A stretch of 64,000 nt of DNA from Narthecium ossifragum (taxonomy: Eukaryota > Streptophyta > Magnoliopsida > Dioscoreales > Nartheciaceae), in contig OY986964.1 in the NCBI GenBank assembly GCA_963920575.1, positions 19,945,395 through 20,009,394 of the forward strand. The letters run 5' to 3'. Under the pieces are notes generated by a model. That model searched no databases, was not told where the DNA came from, and was given only the letters and a program-made list of their open reading frames with translations. How positions within the stretch are numbered: position 1 is the first letter of the stretch; every line of letters begins with the position of its first letter. This document shows positions 32,640 to 44,160 of this stretch, one piece after another. Made by a program: the position numbers and the translations under genes.

Positions 32640-34130
32640 GAGAGACAACCCTAGGGTTCTCTCCCAAGCCGCCGCCAGCTCTCTCTTTCTCCCCTCCCTT
32701 CTCATCTTCTCTCCTCCGTCTCCGACGCCTCACCTCGCCGGAGCCGCCGTCGTGCCAAGCCCGATGACGAGCTCCGTCATCTCCGACGCCAGCTTCCTCT
32801 TCCCTCCCATCCCATTTCATCCTCTCACTATTCCTCTCGTCTCCTCTCTCTTGGCATGCCGGACATCAATCGCGGCGACGCCTCACTTCACCGGAGACGC
32901 CGTCGTGCCAAACCCGATGACGAGCTCCCCCATCTCCGCCGGCCTGATGCCAACCTTCACCGGATCTGCCGACCTGAGGCCACATACCGTGCCAAGCTCG
33001 ACATTGGGTTCCTCCACCCGACGTCTATCTCCGCCGCCCCGACATCGGACTCCTCCGTCTCGACGTCGAGCTCCTCTGTGACCTCCGTCGAGATCGACAC
33101 CAAGCTCTTGGTCCCGACATCAAGCGACGCCGAGCGCTAACGCCCGTCTTCGTCGGCCTTCGCCCCCCTTCACCAGATCTGCTCTCCCCCAATCTCCGCC
33201 GACCAAGCTCGTACCCCGACATGGGACTTTTTTGCCTCGACATCGAGCTCCTCCGGGACCTCCGTCGAGATCATCACTGAGCTCCTGGTCCCAACATCGA
33301 GCGTCGCCGAGCGCCAGCGCCCGTCTTCGCTGGTCTAATGCCGCCCTCCGACGACTTCATCCTCTCCGTCGAGGTTCACACCAAGCTCCAACTCGAGCGG
33401 CGCCCCTGCTTCTCCATTCCAGCGAAGATGCATCCACACCGAGCCCCAAGAGCTCCAGTGTCCTTCATGCCTCGTCGACAAGCCACGCTGCGGGTTCCAC
33501 CTCGCCGGATGCTTCCTTCTCCTCACCGGCAGAGCTCCCCACTGCGTCGGGCTCATCTCCTCCCCATCTCGCTGCTAGCAAAAGAAACATCCGCCGATCT
33601 AGCGACCCAGACGCGCTGGAGCTACGCTGCGGGTTCCACCTCGGCCGGATGCTTCCTTCTCCTCACCAGCAGAGTTCTAGTCCATGCTGCTTTGCGCAAG
33701 CCTGAAGCAACAAGTTCCTTCTCGCCGGCAAAATCTCAAAGCAACAAGTTGCTCCTCGGCGAGAAAACTGGGAGCAATAAGTTACTCCTCATCGGCAAGG
33801 CCCAAAGCAACAAGTTGCTTCTCACTGGCAAAATCTCAGAGCTCGGCGCATCGGCGAGGTCCACAGCAACAAGTTGCTTCTTGCCAACAAAATCTCCTCG
33901 TCGAAAAAAATGGGACCAATAAGTTGCTCCTCATCGCAAGGTCCACAGCAACAAGTTGCTTTTTGCCGACAAAATCACATAGCAACAAGTTGCTCTCGTC
34001 GAAAAAATGGAAGCAATAAGTTGCTCCTCGTCGTCGGCAAGGCTCAAAGCAATAAGTTGCTTCTCGTCGTAAAATCTCGGAGTAACAAATTACTCTGCGA
34101 GGGCCGAAGCAACAAGTTGCCTCTCGCCAT
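32640..34130 (+). repeat. C-rich imperfect repeats and AGCAACAAGTTGCT array in the B 3' region
   Basis: From about 32740, phrases such as GTGCCAA(G/A)CCCGATGACG and CATCTCCG(A/C)CG recur. A block GAGCTCCTCxGxGACCTCCG to GCCGAGCGC occurs near 33068 and again near 33245. From about 33735 to 34115 the palindrome AGCAACAAGTTGCT recurs about ten times at 30-60 bp spacing. Long open frames here (for example 32638-33081 and 33338-33922) are Ser/Pro/Ala-rich with shifted-frame copies on both strands, and I do not accept them as genes. Confidence 0.7.
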
Positions 34131-35005
34131 CAGCCATCCACAGCACAATAAAAAAAAGGTTGTATCTTCCATCCACAACACAATTTAAAAAAGAGGACGT
34201 ATCAATGACAGACGCTGTCTTTACCCTTCACTACTATGAAATCGCAGTGCCACCACAGCAATCCAGCGACGAGTCTAGAAGAAAAGAAAAAAAAGTCCGA
34301 AATTTTGATCAGATGAAAAGATTGGATCATGAAAAAACTTTCTCCTCGGTCAAAATTCTATGTGGCTAATAGTATAAAAAATTATTATACTGTATACATC
34401 CTATATATAGGCATAGGATGGAAATTTGATTTTGAGTAGATATAGGCATGGGATAGAAATCTGATTTTGAGCAGGATTTTTCAGAATTTTATGGGATAAG
34501 GATTTGTTCAAATTCAAATCTAACAAGAGTTATCCTTAAAAAAAAAAAAAAAACCGGGCAGAATTTGGATACGTTGATTGGGTTCACTTGAAAGGGCTCA
34601 TGTGATATACTTGTACTCATCCAAAAAGGTAACCATGGATTGAAATAGGATAAATATAAAATAATTCTGTTTTAATTAAGGTCAGATATCTTCAGATCTG
34701 AAAATATTCTTTGGACTCCTAATACAATTACTAGAGTTTTAATCCATGTGCTATCATAGCATGCATATGATGGTATGTTCATTCTAGTGACAAAATTATG
34801 AGCAGCTACATCCAAAAAAAAAAATCAATTATATTATTTCGGATTTAAATATGAAAGAATTGTTATCATAAATTATTCTAAACAAAGAGATTTTCTTCCT
34901 ACGGTATCATATCTTGCGTTCGGGAGAGCCTCTTGATTAACCCTCAAATAATCAAAAGTTTTCGAGCCCTGCGCGTTCAAATCACAAAAGTTTCTCACGC
35001 ATGCC
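34131..35005 (+). other. AT-rich non-coding stretch before the 3' LTR of B
   Basis: I see no gene. It holds a pair of similar phrases (TATAGGCATAGGATGGAAAT and TATAGGCATGGGATAGAAAT, about 34406 and 34441) and several A runs. Confidence 0.5.
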
Positions 35006-35018
35006 TCGAGGGGGCATC
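35006..35018 (+). other. Polypurine tract of element B
   Basis: CGAGGGGGCATC lies directly before the 3' LTR start TGTAGACACC. This is the expected plus-strand primer position. Confidence 0.7.
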
Positions 35019-36943
35019 TGTAGACACCAATTTTGACTAAGGTCAAATTGGAGGGTATTTACCCCTACTCGCCTCAACCATTCTTCGAAGGTATGTTATC
35101 AGACATATAAGTTCAAACACACAAAGAGCACACATATACTGCTTTATATGTGATCCTTCATAGTTTTGAAAGTATCCTACACAAACCAGAAGCATGAAGG
35201 GCGTTCCGGTAATTTTACCCACTCGAGGGTATTTTAGGAATTCAGGACAAAATGCATGTCTGAACTCTATAAATATCATATCATAACCCTATATAGCTTT
35301 TACGGCATCCTATAAAAGCTAAGTCGATATAGGGGTATTTTGGTAATTTTACCACATCAAGGGTATTTGAGGATTTAAGCAAAATATATGCTCAGACTCT
35401 ATCTTATAACTCATTGTGCCTTTTACATGATCTGGATACCATCCTACTTAAGTTAGGACTCATGGGCATTTTGGTAATTTTACCCACCAGGGGGTATTTT
35501 GGGAATTTTGATCAAAATATGTGTTCAGAATCCCTACAATATCTGAGAAATATTCATGTATGGTTTTTATAACATTTTATACAAACGGAAAGCATAAAGT
35601 GTATTTCGGTAAAATTTACCTTCTATGGGTATTTTGGTCATTCTAACCAAATATAGGCTTGACCCACCTAGAACATTCTAAATTAGTCCTTAATGGTTTT
35701 GAAGGCATCCTACATAAACCAAGGATATATAAAAACGGCATTTTTGGTCATTTAGCCCCAGGGGTATTTTGGTCATTTGCTCTAAATGCATATTTGTCAC
35801 AAACATACATGACAAATATTGTTTCCTCCCTTTAAAGTATCATTTATTTTAAAGGCATTCTTGTCCAAAACATATATGGACTCTACACAAACCAAAATAC
35901 CAAAAGGGTATTTTGGTAATTTCACCCTCATATCAGCCTTCTTAAAGCTTTGACGACATCCTATACAAGCTACAGGGGTCGAGGGTATTTTGGACATTCT
36001 AAACCTCGAGGGGTACAATGGTCCAAAATATGTGAAAGCATTCCTACCCTTTCTATGGGCATTTTGGTCAAAAGACATGAATGATCTATAACAGGGGTAT
36101 TTTGGGAATTTACACTTACCCTTGTCTAAGGGCGTTAAGGTAAATTACAACATGTTCAAATATTTGAAATTGAAATAGATATCTGAAATTTGAAGTTAAA
36201 ATTCAAAATCAAGTTCAAATTTGAATTCAAATAGATCTTAACTCCCTAAGATTCAAGATCTTAACTATCCAAATCTCAACTTCTTAACCATCCAAGTCTC
36301 AACCTCTTAACCATCAAATCTCTAACTATATTTCAAAAAATCAGCCTCAACTACTCCTAATCCTCACCTATAAATAGAGGGGGAGGGGTGAAGGCTTGAA
36401 GGGCTTGAAAGGCTTGAAAGGCTTGAAAGAGGGTTGAACACATAGAAGGCTTGGAGAAGAAGGAAATTTATTTCCTTGAAGACGCCGAGAGAAAAGAGAA
36501 GGAAATTTATTTCCTTGAAGACGCCGAGAGATAGGAGAAGGAAATTTATTTCCTTGAAGATCGTGCCATCAATCCAAAAGTCCAAAGCAAGAGATTCAAG
36601 GGTTCTTCATCGGCAACGAAGGTGCGGGTCGAAGGCCTAAGCCTTCACCCAAGATCCTTCTTATTTCCTTTCTTCTTCCTCTTCTTATTTTTTCATTTTG
36701 GATGTAACGGGATTTTAAGGCCCGAATCCTTAATCAGTGGTTTTCCCTTTTGGGTTGTAATTGATGGGTTGCCAATCTCATCATCGGTATGCAGTTCCCA
36801 AAGAAAAGAGGATCTGCAGCTTGTGATGATATTGGGAACTCAGGAGTGTTGTTCCCACAAATCCCACCATGTAATTCAAACTTTTGATCACAATAAAATT
36901 AACAAATCTCGTTCCACGGAGATCTCGATTTTATTGTCGAACA
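35019..36943 (+). repeat. 3' LTR of Tat element B (1925 bp)
   Basis: It pairs with 4764-6702 over its full length, with scattered substitutions and small indels. It ends GTCGAACA, followed by GGTAT. The TATA context and the triplicated block of the 5' LTR are both present. Confidence 0.92.
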
Positions 36944-37578
36944 GGTATAGAGTCTATAGGGGTATGGGTGAGCATTGACGGTCGGATGCGGCGTCTGTGC
37001 ATGTAAGACCTTGCCCATACTAGCCAGACCATACTTGGGCAGTATACTAGGATAGGTGGGTGTACACCAGTGTCCTAGATTGTCATCAGGTGACTCCTAC
37101 TGGGCTTTCGAGCTCATTTTCCTTGGGTTTTTGTTGTGCAGGAGGTAGGCCCGAGACCAGTACACTCCAGGGAGGTGGTCAATGGTGACGAGGCGTCAGT
37201 TTTGTACTTATTGATTGAGAATTAGCTTTGTAGTAGGTGGAGGGTTGTGGGTTGTATCCCAACTTTATTTTGTACTCTACCTTAACTCTCAATTTGTGTA
37301 TTTGACGCTTTGTATTTGCTGGAATATGAAAATATGTATATTGTAGTATTGTGGCTTGATTATGTTGTAATTGGAAGATTATACAATCCTATGTACATGA
37401 ATGAATGAAAGAGATACATGAATGTTGTAAATTATGATGAATTATCATAGGATGTGTGAATTTTGTATCTATTGACAGGTTATAATTGTGTTCTCACGTG
37501 CCCGTGCCCCAAGGGTCATGTTGAATTTTTTTGTGAAATTTTGAGATATTTTGTATTTATTTGGGGCGGGGCGTGACA
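36944..37578 (+). repeat. 3' part of the Tekay-like LTR (C), right of element B
   Basis: It begins with the GGTAT duplication and repeats the block seen at 4614-4763. It contains CTCCTACTGGGC and a GTGCAGGAGG segment that parallels CTCCTACCCGGGC and GCAGGTGCAGG in the other Tekay LTRs, and ends GGGGCGTGACA. With 4572-4763 it makes up the visible part of one LTR. The next bases belong to element D. Confidence 0.7.
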
Positions 37579-37950
37579 TGATCTTTCTTTTGTCTATCAT
37601 TTTCCCTTTTGATTAGGTTAGGTTGCTTTAGGTTATTTTCTTTCGTTCTTATTTGCTTTCATTTGCTTTCTTATTTTTTTTAGGATGTTTACGCTACCGT
37701 CTACCTTGCTTGCGAGCTTCATCAACCATTATGGAGATGTGAAATTCAACCACCAAGAGGTGCCTTGAGCAAGATTTCAGCTATTTTGTCAGGTAACATT
37801 GCTCCTACTTAGACTTATAATTCCTATTTATTCTACCTAACATTTCAGACAACACCCCGTTTCAATGGACAGCGGCTGAAGCCTATTCCAGATAAGGCGG
37901 CCATTGATGAGCATCATGTTCCTTACGTAGACCCTGTCTACGAAGGATGA
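37579..37950 (+). pseudogene. Integrase tail of the outer Athila/Tat-like element D
   Basis: Positions 37850-37950 read TPRFNGQRLKPIPDKAAIDE and end in VYEG plus TGA (37948-37950). NGQRLKP is the same conserved end of integrase as in element E (VNGQRLKPY). The preceding 37579-37840 is a diverged copy of what follows at 37949 (TGATCTTTCTT, CTATCATTTTCCCTTTT), so the 3' end of D is partly duplicated. The rest of D lies left of the window, separated by the insertions at 1-37578. Confidence 0.65.
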
Positions 37951-39033
37951 TCTTTCTTCTGCCTATCATTTTCCCTTTTCATTAGGATAGGTTGCTCTAG
38001 GTTATTTGCTTTTGTTTTCATTTGTTTTTGTTTGATATCTTATTTCTTAGGATGTTTGGACCACCGTCTATCTTTCTTGAGAGCTTCGACCACTATTCTG
38101 GAGATGAGAAATTCGGCCATCCTGAGGATCCTTGGGCAAGATTACAATTATTTTGTCAGGTGGCCTCGCTCCTATATCGATTTATAATTCTTCTCTATTA
38201 TTTCAAATTTAAACCTACACCTTGTTTTATTCTATTGTCATGTTTAGCACACATTGAGGACAATGTGAATTTCAGGTTGGGGGTGTAGGCATACATGACC
38301 TTATGCGTGCTACTTTGTGGGTTTAATAGTGTTGAATTTAGTATGCTACTAGGCATTATGTTACTAGAAATTATACATGACCTGAAATTTTTATGCTTAT
38401 TATACATGCTGCTTTCACATGGATTAATCTATGCATGGATTGCATGTGTGATAACTAGAATGTAGAACATCATGAGATTCACACACGAACACTTTATGTG
38501 CAGTGGCAATTATACTCACAAGAGGAATGAGCATGCTATTGTTAATTTGGATCATGATTTCAACTTTAGCTACTATGTTGAGTATTGCATGCAGAGAAAA
38601 AAAATAGTAAGATTCTGGAAGCGGGGAGCTCGTGTAAAAAGGTAGAACCACTTATAGGTAAAAAAAAGAAAAAGGAAAAGAAAGAGCATGTTGTAGTTAA
38701 AGTGCGAGGGTTAGATGATTCGTCAGGTAAATAGTAGTGTGTTTGGACTAATGGTGGGTAGAAGTTGATTCGGTAGGTAACTTTTATTTCTCACGTTACA
38801 TGTGTTCGTTTGGATGGTGATTTGCATGTCTGAGGTGTAGAAGTGAATTTCATGTGATGGTAGTATATGTATGAGTATAAGAAGTGTTCATGCTCTGTAC
38901 TATATAGAACACTATTGACCTGACAAGGTAAAATTTTTTTCATGCATGTTTACAGCCTTAGACTGTTGGTATGCTCAGTTATATTTTTATGCGCTTTGAA
39001 TTGCTAGAGACTAGCAATAAGCTGGTTGGGGTG
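37951..39033 (+). other. 3' non-coding region of D
   Basis: No gene is visible. It includes ACATTGAGGACAATGTG and CAGGTTGGGGGTGTAGG (about 38252-38288), a polypurine-like phrase typical of this group, and a second G-rich tract GGTTGGGGTG just before the LTR start at 39034. Confidence 0.55.
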
Positions 39034-42000
39034 TGATGAGTGCATAAAAGTGTACTCTGAACAACCTTATAACCATTTCAATTGGTGGATTTTCATCCTT
39101 AATCAACCTCTTTAGTAATATTTTTATACTTATATGTTGCTTCACATAGTTGTTTGGAAAATGCAAGAAATTGGAGTTAAAAGAAGCAAAGAGGGTGAAA
39201 AGACAAGAAAGATCGATCCTCTCACATAAAAGATCGATCTCTATTAAGGCAAGACAAAAGGATATGAAACAGAGAACTGGCGGTTGATAGTTGCATCGTT
39301 CCCCAGGTCGACCGCTGACCGTTAGATCGACCGCGAGCGTAAATAGGAAATGAAGCAATAAAAGAACAATCTTATCTTTTAAGAAGATCAATCTTCATTG
39401 GACGCGGCCAGTTCTACGGGATGAAAAAATCGATCTTCATCTCTAAAAGATTGATCTTTATATGACGGTTAAGCAAAATAAAGGGTCAAGATCTAATCCG
39501 AGTTGAAGACTTTTGAAGGCTATAAATAGGATACTTAGGGTTATCAAAAGAGAGCTTTTTGGGAGAAAGAAGGGAACCAATCCACCATGGAATCTTCAGG
39601 CATGGCGGATGGATGACTAAGTAAGGACGAGGGTTGTTTTCTCTTTCATTGATTCATGTTTCAAAATTTAATGTCTAAACTCTATATATGTATTAAATCT
39701 TCATAGATGGTTATTTGTGTGAGGACCTGCCCCTCTTTTTCCTTTGGCTTGTTGTTGACCCATGGGAAATTGCGCCTTGGCGGTCGTTTCACACTGGGTG
39801 TGCACACACAGACCTTGTTTGGTGCTTGTGTTTGTTAGAAAGGTTAGGTGGACCCGAGATCGGAAGTTCTGGGCTTGGGCCTAAGTCTCAGCCCAGGGTT
39901 GCCGTTCTAGGCAAGGGAGATCGATCTACATGGCAATGGAGATCGATCTCTCTGTGCCTGGAGGTTGCCGTTCTGGGCAAAGGAGATCGATCTTCATAGC
40001 ATGGAGATCGATCTCTCTGTGCCTGGAAGTCGTTGGCGGTGGCGTTCGAAGGACGGCCACGGCGATGGCCGTCGCTTCCCCTGTCAGGGGAGGGGAGACT
40101 TTTGCTCCCCTCCTTCGCCTTTCCCCCGCCTTCTCCGGCTTTTCCCCGGCCTTACCCCTTCCCCTCCTCCTTCCTTTCCTTCGCTTCTTCCTTCTTCCTC
40201 CTCGCGAGAGCTCGGCTTCCCCTGTTCCAGCTGAGAGCTTCCTCTTCGCCGTTCTCCCTCCTCCGGCCACCGTTCTTGGAGCTTGAAGGCTCGTTGGAAC
40301 CGTGATGGCGTGAGGAAGATCCTAGGCTTGGTCTCGTGGATTGAAGCTGCTCTGAGGAGGTAGGGTTCTCACTCAAAGCTCCGGCTGTCTTTGAGGGTTT
40401 GATATCCGGTTTTGATTTCGATAGATCTCCTTGTGGAGTTGGTGTTTTCCGGTTTTGAAGCCATGAGTAGCTTCGTGGCACTGAGAGCTACCAACCCACC
40501 TAGTTTGGTGAGGTATGGTGGAGGTTTCCGGCGGTATCCCTCGCCGTCCGGCCGCCGGAGAACCCAATCAAGAGCGATCTCCCTGGGAGGGAGATCGATC
40601 TTGTTTGGGGTGGTACGCCCCGCCCGAGCGAGAGCGATCTCCCTGGGAGGGAGATCGATCTCGTGGTGGGTGGCGTCGGTACGTCAAGGGTTACATACAA
40701 GATCGATCTTCATATGGGTGGAGATCGATCTCGTTGGGGTGACCAGGACGGGTGCTTCTAGCCTCGAGGAAGATCGATCTCGCTGCTATAGGAGATCGAT
40801 CTCCTTCGGTGCAGAGAGGATTTTTACTTGCTTTAAGTGCTGTTTTGCCCGCGGGGCTTTGCCTGCAAGTGGTTTTGACGGTTTTGCCCTCGGGGCTTAA
40901 CATGTTGTCTATAATGCTTATTGTTTACTGCTTTGTGGTTAACCGAGGGAGTAATGAACCCTCGGGAATGCTTAGTATAAATGGGCCATGGGTTATGCCC
41001 TATATCGCTTTGTGGTGAACCGAAGGAGTCATGACCCTCGGGAGTGTTAGTGTAAATGGGCCGAAGGTGTGCCCTTGTTATGCTGTTTGTTACTGCTTTC
41101 CCTATTCATATCCTGCCCTGCTTCCTGTGCATTAGACATGCTAGGTTAGACTGGGTGGGGTTGACCCGTGGACTTCGGTGATCAAAGGCTAAGTGGTGGA
41201 TGCCGTTACCTGACTTGTGTCCCCATGCTGGTGGCCAGCACGGGCAAGGGTGTCCTACAGGTATCGTCTGGCCCACCCTGTGTCAAGGACCGTCGGAGGT
41301 AACCCAGTCCTCGAACAGTGGCTATCGGAGGGACGTATGTTGGACAGGAAACCTTGGGGAGGGAAACATCGATGGGATCGATGGACTCTCTGGCTAGGCT
41401 TAGTCTTTGGTCAGGAGTTAGGGGTCCTGTTGGCTCTGTGGCTTGGAGTACTGAGAGGTGGTAGTCTTAACCTCGGTCGTTCCGTCAAGTGTGGAGATCC
41501 CGCTTGGAGAAGGGTGTCCTACCAGTAGCGTCATGTCCACCCTGTGTCAGGGATTGTCGAAGTTGTCCACCCCTGAGCAGTGGTTGTTGGAGGGGCGTAC
41601 TTGGGACATGAGTCCTTCGGGTTATTGACGGGATTTATGGGATCCTTGGCAAGCCTCAGTACTTGGCTTCAGGGTTGGTTCGTTTGGGTTTGCCTTCTTA
41701 GCGAGAGTGGTAGAGTGGGACCTTGTTGAGCTGTTGCTCATTCCTACCTGGACTATGTTGTTTGCAGGTGCGGGTCCCAGCTCCTCTCCGGTGCTCCCCC
41801 GTCGGCTGTCTCGTGGTGGCGCGCCAGCTCCTGACCATGTCTGAGGGTCAGGATGGTTTCGTTTGTGCGTTTGCGGAGACCCCGGTGGGTGCTGTAGCTT
41901 TTTGGGGACTGTTGATCCCTTGTAGACTTTGTTGTACTAGAACTCCTGTTTAACTCTATTATTACTGTTCTGTAATAGATGTTAATGTTAATAGATGTTG

Positions 42001-42781
42001 TCACCAGTTTGCTTCCGCCTTGTGCCTGTTGTCAGCTGTTTCCGCCAGCTGTGTGTTAGTCTCAACTGTTTCCGCCAGTTGAGGCTACTAGATGTAGGTT
42101 TTCCCCCTCGTGTCCCGGCTCGGTCTGGGTTCTGCGGGTCGGGGCGCGACAATGTGGTTGAACATTGTTATAATTCTAGTCATGCTTTTGTTATGATATT
42201 GTGATCCCATAGTTATCTCTCTTGTTCTCCTACCTAGTCTCGTGAAATCTTTGCTATTCATTGCCCGAAGTGACAGTTGGTATTGCATATTCTTAGGGAT
42301 CTGGTAAGACAAGGTTAGGGCTTTGTCCTATGAAACTTTTGTTGCACATTGCCTGTAGTGACAGCTGGTGTCGTGTATTCTTAGGTTCTGGTAGGACGGA
42401 GTTAGAACTACAACGAGAAGAACCAAACATAGAAAGAGACATTCATATTCTATCATATTCATAGCTCCATACTTTCTAGTCGAGGTAATTGGGATGTGAA
42501 TCCCTCAACTGAGTTTTACATGAACCATTGGTAAGAGAAGAGCCCATGTCCGAGTGAGGGATTCCTGAAGCCTAGCCTCATCCAAATCCTGATTTCCTTT
42601 GTTAACTTAGCTTGACCGTTAAATCTTCGATCTAATTCTCTTAACTCCCACATTCTTGATTGTTTTCGATATATTGTTATCTGTGTTTCTGGATCCTTTC
42701 TGCTTGTTTTCCTGTGGGATCGACCACTCTTATGCTGTATTGCACCGTGACCACTGTGCGAGACACATTCGAGCGACATCA
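39034..42781 (+). repeat. 3' LTR of element D, split by a solo Tekay LTR
   Basis: The start TGATGAGTGCATAAAAGTG parallels TGATAAAACCTGAAAAGTG of E. It contains GATCGATC sites (about 39211-39240), GTCGACCG sites (about 39305-39335) and TATAAATA at 39521. It runs to 39717 and resumes at 42152 up to GAGCGACATCA at about 42781, where AP2/ERF-like coding sequence starts abruptly. Without the insert it is about 1.3 kb. Confidence 0.72.
39718..42151 (+). mobile_element. Solo Tekay LTR in the D LTR (2434 bp)
   Basis: The ends are TGTGAGGACC and GGGCGCGACA. The flanks ATTTG (39713-39717) and ATGTG (42152-42156) match at 4 of 5. It has no internal region. GATCGATC clusters lie at about 39919-40017 and 40575-40802. 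A pyrimidine-rich block (40080-40260) gives spurious open frames on both strands. Confidence 0.87.
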
Positions 42782-43190
42782 ATACTCGTCGAGGAGCTTG
42801 TAGGCGACGTGATTGTAGGCATATGCAGCCGACTCCGCCGAGTCATAGGTGCTGAGCCACACCCGCATCTGGTTCTAGGGAAGCCGGATCTCCAACACCT
42901 ATTTCCCCCACTGCCGTTGCTGCACTCCCCGGTAGAGCTTCTTCGTCCCCAGTCGAGCGCGACGCCGCGGTCACGAGCGGTGGAAATGACACATCGTTCG
43001 GGAGGCCGAAGACGAACTCGATGCCCTTCCCGACAAAGGCCTGGAGAGACGGTGGAGGGTTTTGGTGAGCTCGAACTCGTAGAGTGGAGGGAGAAGAGCG
43101 AGGGCAGATTCGATGGTGGGTCCGATAGGATGGAGGTTGGGATATGGTAACGGACGAAGCGCTTTGGCGAGGGCGCATCTTCGGCTCCAT
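42782..43190 (-). pseudogene. AP2/ERF transcription factor fragment (ERF061-like), cut by the D LTR
   Basis: Read on the minus strand from 42940: KLYRGVQQRQWGK, stop (TAG, 42899-42901), VLEIRLP, stop (TAG, 42875-42877), NQMRVWLSTYDSAESAAYAY, NHVAYKLLDEY, then the D LTR begins. The intact family motif is KLYRGVRQRxWGKWVAEIRLP, followed by a WLGTYDSAE helix region and ending in ARLNFP, so a Trp and probably a Gln codon have become TAG and the C-terminal end of the DNA-binding domain is missing. The upstream part to about 43190 is likely the former N-terminus but is not clearly in frame. The closest family pattern I recall is ERF061; the domain call is firm, the subgroup less so. Confidence 0.82.
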
Positions 43191-43366
43191 GGAGTTAGTT
43201 GAGATTAGGTTTTGGGAGGGGTAAAGAAGTCATCAGAAATGTATAACTAATCATAACTGTCCATAACTGATGTAAAATGGTGTTTAGACCTTAAATCTAA
43301 TGATGGTGGTGTACCGGTCAACATGTTTCATAGACCAATTATTCGTAAAATTTATAATGAAGATAA

Positions 43367-44160
43367 TGTTGACACCGATTTTGACTAATGTTGAAGTTCA
43401 TAGAATTTACGAAATTGCCCTTGTCATATATGCATGTGCCTTAGATATTTTCCAAAGGCAACACCTAATGAATAGACTTAGATATGGCCAAATCCATCTA
43501 AGTGCTCGCTACATATTTTTTGGTTTTGACGGCATCCTACACGAACCAGTAGAATAAGGGCATTTAGGTAATTTTACCTGCCCAAGGGTATATTTGGAAT
43601 TCAAGCCAAAATATATGCATGAATTTCCTACTACATTCCACAATGACCATACATAACTTTGACGACATCCTAAATAAGCTATATACACATTAGGCATTTT
43701 GGTAACTATGACCCGCCAGCAGTAATTTTGGAATTATGATAAAAACATATATTCAATATTCTACAACACCTATATTGGTTCTTAAATGGTTTTGATGGTA
43801 TCCTACATACATAAGGAAGTTTAAGGGTATTTTCCTAATTTTTTCCTCATAAGGGCATTTTGGTCCTTTTTACCCTCCAGGAGGTAATTGTCCAGAATAT
43901 ACATGCAAAATTCACATATATCAACCATTGAAAGTCCCATTCACCTTAGGGGTATTTTCATCCAAAATATATATGGACATAAGATGAATAACAAAGTCAA
44001 AAAGGTATTTTGATCATTTAGCCCCAAGGAGTACTTTGGTCACTTACCTTCGTCATTTAACACCCATAGGGTATCGTGGTCATTTCCCATCTTCAGCGGT
44101 GTGATGGTCCAAAATGTGGTCATCCCGCTCTTTGGGGGTATTTCGGTCCAAAATACATAT
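43367..44160 (+). repeat. Diverged, truncated LTR of the B (Tat) family
   Basis: The start TGTTGACACCGATTTTGACTAATG matches the B LTR start TGTAGACACCAATTTTGACTAAGG. The rest carries B-type phrases (GGCATCCTACACGAACCAG, AGGGTATATTTGGAATT, GGGCATTTTGGTCCTTTT, GTCCAAAATACATATG). It stops before the TATA region of the B LTR, so about the first 800 bp remain. Confidence 0.72.

Larger units (their letters stand above)
4764..36943 (+). mobile_element. Complete Tat-lineage Ty3/gypsy element B, with two nested insertions
   Basis: The termini are TGTAGACACC and GTCGAACA, flanked by a perfect 5-bp duplication GGTAT at 4759-4763 and 36944-36948. It has LTRs of 1939 and 1925 bp, a primer-site-like segment, gag, aspartic protease, reverse transcriptase, RNase H, a second RNase H, integrase, a 3.6-kb non-coding 3' region with tandem repeats, and a polypurine tract. 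The second RNase H between RT-RH and integrase is the mark of the Tat lineage. Of its 32,180 bp, 14.2 kb is the nested Athila element and 2.5 kb a solo LTR, leaving about 15.5 kb. Its reading frames carry several stops and frameshifts, so this copy is dead. Confidence 0.93.

Noticed and set aside
32638..33922. Several overlapping Ser/Pro/Ala-rich frames in the B 3' region
   Set aside because: They overlap in different frames, contain imperfect DNA repeats and lack domains, so they are low-complexity artefacts. The possible promoter there is kept as a weak call only.
4764..36943. Reading the second RNase H of B as a host RNase H gene
   Set aside because: It lies between RT-RNase H and integrase of one element and is separated from RT only by a later LTR insertion; this order is the Tat arrangement.
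42656..43150. A plus-strand frame of 164 codons
   Set aside because: It runs across the LTR end and the AP2/ERF fragment, whose recognisable motifs are on the minus strand.
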